This document shows positions 1 through 8,183 of a stretch of DNA of 33,007 nucleotides, in pieces. Source of the stretch: an uncultured Acetobacteraceae bacterium (lineage in GTDB: Bacteria; Pseudomonadota; Alphaproteobacteria; Acetobacterales; Acetobacteraceae); NCBI GenBank assembly GCA_903907955.1, contig CAIVPZ010000126.1:1-33007 (forward strand), in the 5' to 3' direction. The position numbers and the translations under genes were made by a program. How positions within the stretch are numbered: the stretch's first letter is position 1; each line of letters opens with the position of its first letter. The notes under the pieces were generated by a model. It saw only the letters and a list, made by a program, of their open reading frames with translations, was not told where the DNA came from and did not search any database.

Positions 1-105
1 CAGGAAAAGCTTCCGATCTATCTCGGGTTCTTCCAGTTTGTTCACAATGCCCGCAAGAGAGGCAAACAGCTGCTCGCCGCGCTCGTTGGTGCCCTGGTCG
101 CCTGA
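1..105 (+). CDS. C-terminal end of an unknown protein (cut by window edge)
   Basis: The frame is open from base 1 to a TGA at 103-105 and gives about 34 residues ending in a hydrophobic stretch (QLLAALVGALVA). Most codons end in G or C, as in real genes here, and the segment is basic (HNARKRGK). No start lies in the window and I do not recognise the family. It could be the tail of a membrane protein or of a transposase-like gene. The next 200 bases show no convincing gene on either strand. Confidence 0.4.
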   Translation, partial: QEKLPIYLGFFQFVHNARKRGKQLLAALVGALVA

Positions 106-317
106 TCGCCAAGCCACCACCCCGAAACCCAGGATGAGCCAGAACTTATTTTGGATTCCGCGCCGCGCTGGGGAGGCAATGAAGGATGAGCAAGCGCGGG
201 TCCAGCCGAGAGGGTCTGCGCCACGGATCGGTCAATGCCGAGTTCGCGGGTAGCGGCGTTGATGCCGCCGGGCTTCTGTCCGGGCCTGCAATGAGGCGCA
301 GGTTGCGCCGCATTGGC

Positions 318-590
318 TTACTTCTGTTCTGTCAGCCGCACCCACTCCGCGATAGGCTCAGCCCGCTCAAGCGCCGTCAGTTCCGCCCTCGCGCGCGCGC
401 GGAGCGCCCGAATGAGTTCGCCACGAAAGCGGCGCGGGCTGCGTTCCGCCCTCGCGCGCGCGGAGCGCCCTATGCCAGCGCCAGCGCGGCCGGCAGCCCC
501 GGCACCCGCACCAGCGCAAGATCGGCATTCGGCCAGCGGGACAGGTCGAGCAGTCCCGACGCAGGTGGCGCCGCTGCCAGGCGCCGCTCA
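318..590 (-). pseudogene. Second frame-broken fragment, unknown family
   Basis: This follows the preceding fragment with an ATGA-like overlap at 588-591. Protein-like sequence appears in one frame (ASGLLDLSRWPNADLALVRV, ending at a TAG at 470-472) and then in another (FRGELIRALRARARAELTAL, then ERAEPIAEWVRLTEQK, ending at TAA 318-320). The frame change falls inside a pair of near-identical GC-dinucleotide-rich repeats that differ by 2 bases, a likely place for slippage. If joined it would be a short protein of about 90 residues with a charged helical C-terminus. In tailed phages short genes commonly follow the tape-measure gene, which agrees with the guess for its neighbour but does not prove it. 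Confidence 0.3.
381..470. repeat. Two direct copies of a (GC)n-containing 27-29 bp unit
   Basis: Copies lie at 381-409 and 444-470. Both read ttccgccctc, then a run of gc dinucleotides, then ggagcgccc; the first has one more gc pair. The 2-base difference changes the reading frame of the minus-strand fragment that crosses them, so the repeat probably marks a slippage or duplication event. Confidence 0.6.
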
Positions 591-960
591 TCTGCCGACT
601 TCCGTATGCGCGACGTTGAGCGGCGCGCCCGTGGTGGTAGTGGTGACGCTGGTGCCGGGCGTGGCATTAGGGATGTTGACCGTGATGCCGACGTTGCTCG
701 CGGGCGCGGCCGGCGGCGCCATTTCCCGGTCCCACCGCTCCGCATCGTCGCCACGATCGCGCGCCGTCCGGTATCCGGCGGCCGGGCCTTTGTGAAAGCG
801 GCCCGCGCTGACTCCAGGGCTCCGGCTTGTATCCGGTTGCCCGCGGTTTCTTGGTCAACTCGGCCTTGCGGGTGGTGTCGCCGTATTGGTTCTTCTCCAC
901 ATCTGCATAGTGCTCGCCGGTAACCGCGTTGCGCGGGCGGACGGTCGTTGCGCCCAGCCG
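588..960 (-). pseudogene. Decayed gene fragment, possibly a phage tail (tape-measure-like) C-terminus
   Basis: Directly downstream of the ABC exporter stop, protein-like sequence continues on the minus strand but changes frame. One frame (about 960-795) reads GEHYADVEKNQYGDTTRKAE and on to YKPEPWSQRG. A second frame (about 835-588) reads RFHKGPAAGYRTARDRGDD, then NVGITVNIPNATPGTSVTTT, ending HTEVGR-stop. Both halves look like real protein and together suggest one reading frame broken by an indel near 800-835. The 'hydrophobic strand, NAxPGT, polar strand' pattern near the end is reminiscent of the C-termini of some phage tail tape-measure proteins; this is recollection of a pattern, not a search result. 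No start codon is evident. A sequencing indel is the main alternative to true decay. Confidence 0.35.
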
Positions 961-982
961 CAGCAGGAGGCGGCAGCTATCA

Positions 983-2812
<1,830 letters not shown>

Positions 2813-2931
2813 TTGGCGTCAAGCGGCAACCGGCGCCTGCCCTGGCGCCATTTGGCTTGATGCCCAGGCGTGACAGACACGCAGCTTTGCGGCTAGACTT
2901 TCCCTGGGAAACCATTCGAGGAGGAATTCTC

Positions 2932-3225
2932 ATGAACGATCGGCTCCGCGCCGCGGCTCTCGCAACTGCACTGGTTGTCGGTTCAACCGCCCTGCCTACG
3001 CCTGCCGCTGCTTCGTCTTTCGCGCGAACCGCCGTTCCGGTGGTGCTGTGGGCAGCCACCGGCGCGGCCGTCGGCGCCGTGGTCTGGCCGCTGGTGTTCC
3101 CCGCCACGGTGGGCCTGACTGCCGCCACGGCCCCGACGACGGTGACCTGGGCTTCGTTCCAGACCACGCGGGCGGCGGTTGGCGCGGCGATCGGCGCCGT
3201 TCTCGGCTATACCATCGCGCCCTGA
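2932..3225 (+). CDS. Small exported protein with a glycine/alanine membrane hairpin
   Basis: The 97-residue product has a clear signal peptide (positive MNDRLR, hydrophobic core, cut probably after PAAA near residue 24). Two hydrophobic helices with small residues follow (VVLWAATGAAVGAVVWPLVF and later AAVGAAIGAVLGYTIAP), joined by a short Thr/Ala loop. I chose the ATG at 2932 because a near-perfect ribosome site (gaggaggaatt) lies 6 bases upstream; the frame is open further upstream but without such a site. I do not recognise the family. Its layout (signal peptide plus glycine-rich hairpin) is shared with the products at 4550-5236, 5245-5529, 7552-7845 and 7842-8183, so I place it in the same locus despite the opposite strand. 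Confidence 0.75.
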   Translation: MNDRLRAAALATALVVGSTALPTPAAASSFARTAVPVVLWAATGAAVGAVVWPLVFPATVGLTAATAPTTVTWASFQTTRAAVGAAIGAVLGYTIAP

Positions 3226-3311
3226 TGCCGGGGCGCCCCCAGGCGCCGCGAACCCGCCAGCAGTGCATTATGTTGCGGGGCCAGGATTGAAGCCGATGCG
3301 ATGCTGCGATG

Positions 3312-3346
3312 TTCCGACGCTGTGGGGTGGACCTGCAGCGTCGGAA
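3312..3346 (+). terminator. Stem-loop between two plus-strand genes
   Basis: Perfect 11-base arms ttccgacgctg (3312-3322) and cagcgtcggaa (3336-3346) enclose a 13-base loop. It lies 87 bases after the stop of the small hairpin gene and 73 bases before the next start. There is no T-run after it, so it may be a weak or Rho-type terminator, an mRNA-stabilising stem, or an operator. Confidence 0.4.
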
Positions 3347-3418
3347 TGCTATGCATGCGTCGGCGCTGACATGGGGCGTTGACGCGCGCTGCGTCCCCGG
3401 GGGACGGGTTTAACGGGC

Positions 3419-4483
3419 ATGAAGCGATCCGAGTTCATGGTATGGGGCGGCGCGGTGATCGCTGCCGGCGGCGCCGCTGTGCTGCTTGCCACGGCGCTTT
3501 CATCGGTTCCTGAACCCGCGCTGGTGCGGGCGACCGAGGCGCTCCTGCCGGAGGTGCTGTCGATCAGGGAGACCACGGTCAGCGGGGTGTTCTCCACCGA
3601 AGGCAAGCAGGTGCCGCTGCCACCCGGCGAATGGGTGGTGATGCAGAGCGTGGTCACGCAGATCGGGCCGCGCATCGGCGATGTCGCCTCGCCGGTGGCG
3701 AGTACGGTGCTGTTGCGCCTGCGCGGGCACCAGGTGGATGCGGCGATGCTGGTGCAGGTCAACCTGCCAGACACGGCGTCGAACTGGGGCCTGGCCCCGG
3801 GCTGCGTGCGCCAGGACTTTTATTTCGCCCATGTTCGCTACACCTCCGACCACGATTCCGCCTGTTCCTATGTGACCTACGTCACGCCGCAGGCGTCCGG
3901 TGGCCCGCAGGTGGACGAAGCCTGGCGCTTGTCCATGCAGGAGGCGGTCGATAACGGCTGGAATGTGCCGTCGCGGTGGCTCGCCGTGGTCTACCGCCTG
4001 ACCGATCCGATCGATGCGCTGCAGGTGCGCTACCTGTTCGATCCGGCGCATGGCGATGCCAGGCAGAACGACGTGGCGGCCGATCAGGTGGCGCGTCTGG
4101 TGGCGTGGAGCGAAGCGTCCTGGTGGAAGATCCAGTTCGGGGTGCGTGACCGCCTGAGGCCGAAGGGGACGGATGCGCTGGCCGACCCGGCATTCATGCG
4201 TGTGGTGCCGTCGTCAAGGACGATCGCGCCCAAGCCGATGAGCCGCTCCGAACTGAGGACGATGACCAATCAGATGATCGGCGGGCTGACCGGGTTTACC
4301 GTGGCGTATGTGTATCTGGGCAGCCTTGCCGCCGCGAGCACGCTGTCGGTCGCTGCGTCGGTGGCCGGCAGCGCGCTGTCCTACGCGGAAGACTGGGCCT
4401 GGGGCTTTGTGCCCGACCCGGCGGCGAAGTTGCACGAACTGCCTGGTATCGGGTTGGAGCAGCCCGGCCCGTCGCGTCCGTAG
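3419..4483 (+). CDS. Exported protein of unknown function with a DUF2061-like C-terminal membrane hairpin
   Basis: The 354-residue product starts with a basic segment and a hydrophobic helix (about 8-30), an uncleaved anchor or signal. The middle (about 40-270) is a soluble part with two cysteines close together (GCVRQDF and DSACSYV), which could form a disulfide outside the cytoplasm. Residues 281-325 (MTNQMIGGLTGFTVAYVYLG onward, to SYAEDWAWGFV) resemble the short two-helix DUF2061 family: an opening polar helix, a 'vay.y.Gs' first helix, and a closing 'l.Ya.e..W' motif. DUF2061 proteins are usually stand-alone and of unknown function, so attachment to a large extracytoplasmic domain is unusual. 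The gene converges on the minus-strand cluster at 4550 with a shared terminator between. Confidence 0.7.
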   Translation: MKRSEFMVWGGAVIAAGGAAVLLATALSSVPEPALVRATEALLPEVLSIRETTVSGVFSTEGKQVPLPPGEWVVMQSVVTQIGPRIGDVASPVASTVLLRLRGHQVDAAMLVQVNLPDTASNWGLAPGCVRQDFYFAHVRYTSDHDSACSYVTYVTPQASGGPQVDEAWRLSMQEAVDNGWNVPSRWLAVVYRLTDPIDALQVRYLFDPAHGDARQNDVAADQVARLVAWSEASWWKIQFGVRDRLRPKGTDALADPAFMRVVPSSRTIAPKPMSRSELRTMTNQMIGGLTGFTVAYVYLGSLAAASTLSVAASVAGSALSYAEDWAWGFVPDPAAKLHELPGIGLEQPGPSRP

Positions 4484-4494
4484 AGACCAAGCCG

Positions 4495-4531
4495 CCGGGC
4501 GGGACGGTCATGCAGTGACCGTCCCGCCCGG
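4495..4531. terminator. Strong bidirectional stem between convergent genes
   Basis: Perfect 16-base arms ccgggcgggacggtca (4495-4510) and tgaccgtcccgcccgg (4516-4531) enclose a 5-base loop. The stem sits in the 66 bases between the ends of the convergent genes at 3419-4483 and 4550-5236 and can serve both. No T-run follows on either side. Confidence 0.75.
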
Positions 4532-4549
4532 AAGCCGTGGCGTCGGCGA

Positions 4550-5236
4550 TCAGCGGATGTGGCTGGCAAGCCAGTGCAGGCCCGGCGCCACGGTGGCGCC
4601 GATGCCGCAGCCTACCGCGAAGCCGGCGGCCATCATGGGCACCAGCACGCCCGGATTGGGTCCCCCGGTGACTGCGGCGGCAATCGTGTTGCTGTAGACG
4701 AACACCCCGACACTGGCGAGCGCACCCACCGCCATGCAGCCAAGGCCGCGGGATTCCGAGGCTGCCGTGCTGCCGGCGCGCGGCGCGGCTGCGGTGTTCC
4801 CGGCATGCGCCGCAACCAGTGCGGGTGCCGCCGGAGCCGCCACGACCGCAGGCGCTGCCGCCAGGACCGGGGTGGGCGGGGCAGGGGGTGGCGGGGCCGG
4901 AGCGGCGGTGACGGCCGGGGGCGCCGCGGTGTCGTTCGAACCTGCCACGACCAGTCCGGCCGGCACCGGAGCGGTTTCGACCGGCTGGACCGTGGTTGCG
5001 GCGGTCACCGATGCGGTCGTGTCAGCGCGGGTTGGGATGCTGTCGGGTGCAGCGGCGGAAGCAGCTGGCGTTTGGGCAGCGGTGACCACGGGCGCGGCGT
5101 CGGCCACGCCGACCGTGACCCATACGGGCGGCGCCGGAGGGGCGTCGGCCGCGTAGGCCACGACCGTGGCGAGGACACAGACAACGAGCGCCACCGCCGC
5201 GATCCGGCGCGCGACCGCGGGGCGATCGTGCGGCAT
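4550..5236 (-). CDS. Exported Ala/Pro-rich protein with C-terminal Cys-bounded membrane hairpin
   Basis: The 228-residue product has a signal sequence (RRIAAVALVVCVLATVVAYA), a long low-complexity Ala/Pro/Thr/Val linker (about 30-160), and a C-terminal pair of hydrophobic helices starting GLGCMAVGALASVGVFVY and ending VGCGIGATVAPGLHWL. The cysteines near both ends of the hairpin, and the GCGIGATV/FCGLSVAATV likeness, tie it to the tandem small proteins at 7552-7845 and 7842-8183. The linker could span the periplasm or peptidoglycan. It lies 8 bases downstream of the gene at 5245-5529, so the two are almost surely co-transcribed. The family is not known to me. Confidence 0.72.
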   Translation of the reverse strand: MPHDRPAVARRIAAVALVVCVLATVVAYAADAPPAPPVWVTVGVADAAPVVTAAQTPAASAAAPDSIPTRADTTASVTAATTVQPVETAPVPAGLVVAGSNDTAAPPAVTAAPAPPPPAPPTPVLAAAPAVVAAPAAPALVAAHAGNTAAAPRAGSTAASESRGLGCMAVGALASVGVFVYSNTIAAAVTGGPNPGVLVPMMAAGFAVGCGIGATVAPGLHWLASHIR

Positions 5237-5244
5237 TGTGACGG

Positions 5245-5529
5245 TCAGGTCTTGGGCGTGGAAATGTGCAGTTCGAGCTGGCTTCCAGTGTACCAGAAAT
5301 CGCCGAGGTAGCCGCCGATCACGGCGCCGGCGATCAGACCGAGGCGGGTGGGAATCGCGACCTGGGCCACCAGGGCGCCAACCACGACGCCGGCGCCGAT
5401 GGCGAGCAATTGCGTCGGCTTCAGCACGATCAGCTGTTCGCTGGCCGGGGTGGTGGCGGTTTGGGCCTGGGCCGCAGCCGGCAGGAGCAGGCTGAGTGCC
5501 AGGATGCCCGAGCAGACAGTATTACGCAT
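5245..5529 (-). CDS. Small exported protein with a membrane hairpin
   Basis: The 94-residue product has a typical signal peptide (MRNTVCSGILALSLLLPAAA, cut probably after AQA). Two glycine/alanine-rich hydrophobic segments follow (LLAIGAGVVVGALVAQVAI and LIAGAVIGGYLGDFWY), then a short polar tail. The size and plan match the small hairpin proteins elsewhere in this locus, though it lacks their paired cysteines. It precedes the gene at 4550-5236 by 8 bases. A 221-base gap holding a palindromic repeat separates it from the Mic60-like gene upstream, so it may have its own promoter or be read at lower level from the upstream genes. Confidence 0.72.
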   Translation of the reverse strand: MRNTVCSGILALSLLLPAAAQAQTATTPASEQLIVLKPTQLLAIGAGVVVGALVAQVAIPTRLGLIAGAVIGGYLGDFWYTGSQLELHISTPKT

Positions 5530-5661
5530 TCATCGATCTCCCTATGGGGCGAGCGCCGCACGGCCGCGCCGTGTCAGCGGGTTTCAGCCGAATTCTGGCG
5601 TATTCACCGCAGCGATACAATACAAGTTCGGAACTGCGGTCGGGCTGGCGGGGACAGGAAG

Positions 5662-5740
5662 CAAGGCCAGGGCGCTGCCCTGGACTCGCCAGGGGCAGTG
5701 GCCCCCTGGACCCCGTTCATTAAGAAAGTATTTGGTTCCC
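5662..5740. repeat. Palindromic intergenic repeat, copy A
   Basis: It contains the perfect hairpin ccagggcgctgccctgg (5667-5683, arms ccagggc/gccctgg), a second imperfect hairpin (ccagggg / cccctgg, about 5689-5709), and a tail with gaccccgtt, then taagaaa and tttggttcc. The same order of elements recurs at 13563-13640. This looks like a dispersed REP-like element, of a kind I associate with acetic-acid-bacteria relatives. It sits inside the minus-strand cluster, where it could act as an attenuator. Confidence 0.8.
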
Positions 5741-5750
5741 ATACGATATC

Positions 5751-6770
5751 TTAGCGCGGCAGTTCGCGCGCCAGAGCGGTCAGTGAGCGGTCGATCCGCC
5801 GCACCAGCGCATCCGCGTTGACGCGCGCCTGCGCGTCCTGCAGCCAGCCGGCGAAGGCCCCCTGGTAGGCGCCGCTGACCTGGCGGACGAGCGCGATCGT
5901 CTCCGCCAGATCGCCGTCATTGAGGCGGGCGGTGGCGGACTGCACCAGTTCCGGGGTCGGATCGGCGGGCGGTGGGGAACTGGAGGTCCACTGGTTCAGC
6001 TCGGTCAGCCGGCGGACCAGGCCGGTCGGCAGGATGCCGCGGCCGGGGCGCAGCGCCTCGTCGGCGATGCGGCGGAACTCGCGGTTGAGGTCGGCGAAGG
6101 TGGGAACGCCGGTGTTGGCATAGGCGCTGAGCTTGCCAAGGTCGGGCTGGAACTCGTCGATGCCGGCGCCGACGGACTTGGCAATGGCGAGGTCGACGGC
6201 GAACGGTGTGGGACCGCGCAGGGCGTCGGCCACCCGGCCGAGCGACAGCAGCCGGCCCCAGGCCACGCCGTCGGTGCTGCGCATGGCGGATTGCTGCAGG
6301 TCGGCGCTGGTGGCGGTGAGCTGGGCGACCGCCTCGTTCAGGCGCTGCTCGAGTTCGCGCAGCTTCTGCTCCTGGCGGGAGAGCATCAGTGCGGTCTCAT
6401 GCTGGGCGCGGAAGGCCGGGGTGGCGAAGCCGTAATGGCCCAGCAGATCATCTTCCAGCAACGGGGCAAGCAGCGCCACCAGCACGGCGGCGCCGGCCAG
6501 CATGGCGACCCCGCGTGCGGCGCTGCGGCTGGGGGCGGGGCAGGGCGGCGGGACGGCACGCGGCGGTGAGGCCGGCCTGGCGGCAGGCGCCGGGACGGGG
6601 AGGGCAGGGGTGGCGGCAGCCGGAGCCGGCTGGTCGCCAGATGGCGCGCGCGGCTGCGCGGGGGCGGGCTCCGCCGGCTTTGGCAGGTCCTCGATCGGGG
6701 TGTTGCGCTGGGGGGCCTGGCCCGGCTTGGCGAACACGTCAGGCAGTTCGGTTTGCGGCTTCCGCGCCAT
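5751..6770 (-). CDS. Membrane-anchored coiled-coil protein with mitofilin/Mic60-like C-terminal region (larger of two)
   Basis: The 339-residue product has a proline/alanine-rich cytoplasmic N-terminus (about 1-84), one membrane helix (GVAMLAGAAVLVALLAPLL, about 87-105), a coiled coil (SRQEQKLRELEQRLNEAVAQ, about 130-165), and a helical C-terminal region. That region has the layout of alphaproteobacterial mitofilin-like proteins (COG4223): 'LRGPTPFAVDLA', 'LSAYANTGVPTFADLNREF', 'ARLNDGDLAETIALVRQVSG' and 'AFAGWLQDAQARVNADALVR'. Mic60 proteins shape inner or crista membranes. The usual alphaproteobacterial copy lies beside haem genes; this one does not. The product at 8180-8977 is a paralog with the same order of motifs. 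The gene follows the ParA-like gene by 15 bases. The Mic60 assignment rests on pattern likeness and needs a profile search. Confidence 0.65.
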   Translation of the reverse strand: MARKPQTELPDVFAKPGQAPQRNTPIEDLPKPAEPAPAQPRAPSGDQPAPAAATPALPVPAPAARPASPPRAVPPPCPAPSRSAARGVAMLAGAAVLVALLAPLLEDDLLGHYGFATPAFRAQHETALMLSRQEQKLRELEQRLNEAVAQLTATSADLQQSAMRSTDGVAWGRLLSLGRVADALRGPTPFAVDLAIAKSVGAGIDEFQPDLGKLSAYANTGVPTFADLNREFRRIADEALRPGRGILPTGLVRRLTELNQWTSSSPPPADPTPELVQSATARLNDGDLAETIALVRQVSGAYQGAFAGWLQDAQARVNADALVRRIDRSLTALARELPR

Positions 6771-6785
6771 CTCGGTCCGTCCTGT

Positions 6786-7463
6786 TCACACCACCGCCGC
6801 CAGATTGGACGGTGGCGGCCGGTGCATCTTGCGCAACTCGGCGCCCACATAGGCCCAGAGCTCGGTCATTTCGGCAGCCGCCTTGCCGTTGGGTTCGTAT
6901 TCGGTGGCCGTCCGGCCGACCGCGCCGGCGGCGGGGAAGGCGCCGCGGAAGCGCACCACGCCGGCGACCCGCCCCTGGCGGGCGAGAATCGGCACCGCTT
7001 CCTCAACCGCGCGGATGCGCCGCCCGGTTGGCGCCTGGGTCAGCACGAAGGCGTAGCGGCGGCCGGCGCGCTCGACCATGTCAACGATATCGGGCAGCGC
7101 CTCGAAATCGTCGGCGGTCGGGCGGACCGGAATGATGATGACGTCGGCGGCCTGCATGATGCCAAGCAGGAAACCGTGCACCGAGGGCGGCACGTCGATC
7201 ACCACCAGGTCGGTGCTGTCGGTGGCGCGCAGGTGGTTGAGCACGCCGAGCAACTGGTCGGGGCGGGTGGCGGCGAGGGCGGGATTGGGCGGATCGGCGG
7301 CACCGGCGGTCCGGCGGTTCCACCACTTCGACAGCGAGGCCTGCGGATCGAGGTCAACGAACACCACGCGCTCGCCGCCGGCGGCGGCCAGGGTGCCCAT
7401 CTCGCGCGCCAGCGTGCTGGCGCCGACGCCCCCCTTCTGCTTGGCGAACATCAGAATCTGCAT
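6786..7463 (-). CDS. ParA/MinD-type ATPase with altered P-loop
   Basis: The 225-residue product has the ParA/MinD fold. It shows the N-terminal motif AKQKGGVGASTLA (residues 7-19), Walker A' VFVDLDPQAS (34-43), Walker B LVVIDVPPS (86-94), and an 'IIIPVRPTADDFEALPDIVD' segment. Such ATPases dimerise with ATP and position DNA or protein complexes on the nucleoid or membrane. The deviant Walker A consensus is KGGxGK[ST]: the first (signature) lysine K10 is present, but the P-loop lysine is alanine (A15). ATP binding or hydrolysis may therefore be altered. No C-terminal MinD-type amphipathic helix is obvious. It lies between the small hairpin gene (88 bases upstream) and the larger Mic60-like gene (15 bases downstream), so its cargo may be that membrane system. 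It is not in a chromosome-partition context: there is no ParB beside it. Confidence 0.85.
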   Translation of the reverse strand: MQILMFAKQKGGVGASTLAREMGTLAAAGGERVVFVDLDPQASLSKWWNRRTAGAADPPNPALAATRPDQLLGVLNHLRATDSTDLVVIDVPPSVHGFLLGIMQAADVIIIPVRPTADDFEALPDIVDMVERAGRRYAFVLTQAPTGRRIRAVEEAVPILARQGRVAGVVRFRGAFPAAGAVGRTATEYEPNGKAAAEMTELWAYVGAELRKMHRPPPSNLAAVV

Positions 7464-7551
7464 GGTGACCGGCCTTCCTCTCCTGGTGGACCAAGATGCG
7501 GTGACGGAACGAGCGGTGGCGGTAAATTCCCCCGGACGCAGACGTTTCGGT

Positions 7552-7845
7552 TCAGTGCCCCGACCCGGTGGCGATGCGCCAGGTCCAGATGGCGGCGGTG
7601 CTGGCCACCGTCGCGGCGACCGACAGGCCGCAGAACAGCCCGGCGGTGGGGCCGATGGTGCCTATGCCGGTGGCATAGACTGCCAGCGCGCCGATCGCGG
7701 CGCCGCCGGCGCAGGAGGCGATCGCAGTTTCCACCAGCCCGGGCGGCTGCACCACCACGACGGTGCGGTCCTGGGCGGCAGCCGGACCGGGGGCCGCCGG
7801 CAACAGAAGGAGCAGGGCGGCAAGGGCCGCGGCGGGGCGGTTCAT
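7552..7845 (-). CDS. Small exported Cys-bounded hairpin protein (tandem copy 2)
   Basis: The 97-residue product has a signal peptide (ALAALLLLLPAAPGPAAA) and then the core PPGLVETAIASCAGGAAIGA, a glycine-rich turn, and AGLFCGLSVAATVAS. The core is nearly the same as in the product just upstream (7842-8183), so these are tandem duplicates. Cysteines sit at the start of each hydrophobic segment. The start codon overlaps the upstream stop (ATGA at 7842-7845), which points to translational coupling. It ends WRIATGSGH instead of the longer polar tail of its twin. The family is unknown to me. Confidence 0.75.
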   Translation of the reverse strand: MNRPAAALAALLLLLPAAPGPAAAQDRTVVVVQPPGLVETAIASCAGGAAIGALAVYATGIGTIGPTAGLFCGLSVAATVASTAAIWTWRIATGSGH

Positions 7846-8183
7846 GGGGGCGTCTCCGAAGGGGCAGAGCTGTGGTGGGCGAGAATCTGGTCGACCAGAC
7901 GGGAGATGTGGTCAGCGGCGCCGGTGACCACGCTGGCGGCGACCGACAGGCCGCAGAACAGACCGGCAGCCGGCGCTATCGCGCCGAAACCACCGGCGAA
8001 CACCACCAGGGCGCCGATCATGACGCCAATCACGGCGCCGCCGGTGCATGAGGCGATGGCCGATTCCACCAGCCCGGCCGGCTGCGTCGGCACCAGGGCG
8101 GTGCGTTCCCGCGCGCCGGCCGGCTCCGGCGCCGCCGGCAGCACCAGCAACAGGGCGGCGAGCACCAGGGCGGCGCGTCTCAT
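7842..8183 (-). CDS. Small exported Cys-bounded hairpin protein (tandem copy 1)
   Basis: The 113-residue product has a signal peptide (AALVLAALLLVLPAAPEPAG) followed by PAGLVESAIASCTGGAVIG, a hydrophobic stretch with a glycine turn, and AGLFCGLSVAASVVTGAA, then a polar tail (HISRLVDQILAHHSS). It is the longer of two adjacent paralogs. Its ATG overlaps the stop of the Mic60-like gene (8180-8183) and its own stop overlaps the next start, so three genes are coupled in a row. A role as a membrane hairpin working with the Mic60-like protein is plausible but inferred from context only. Confidence 0.75.
   Translation of the reverse strand: MRRAALVLAALLLVLPAAPEPAGARERTALVPTQPAGLVESAIASCTGGAVIGVMIGALVVFAGGFGAIAPAAGLFCGLSVAASVVTGAADHISRLVDQILAHHSSAPSETPP

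Noticed and set aside
4930-4950. gttcgaac-like sequence that could be a tRNA T-loop
   Set aside because: There is no acceptor or anticodon stem around it, and it lies inside the Ala/Pro-rich coding region.
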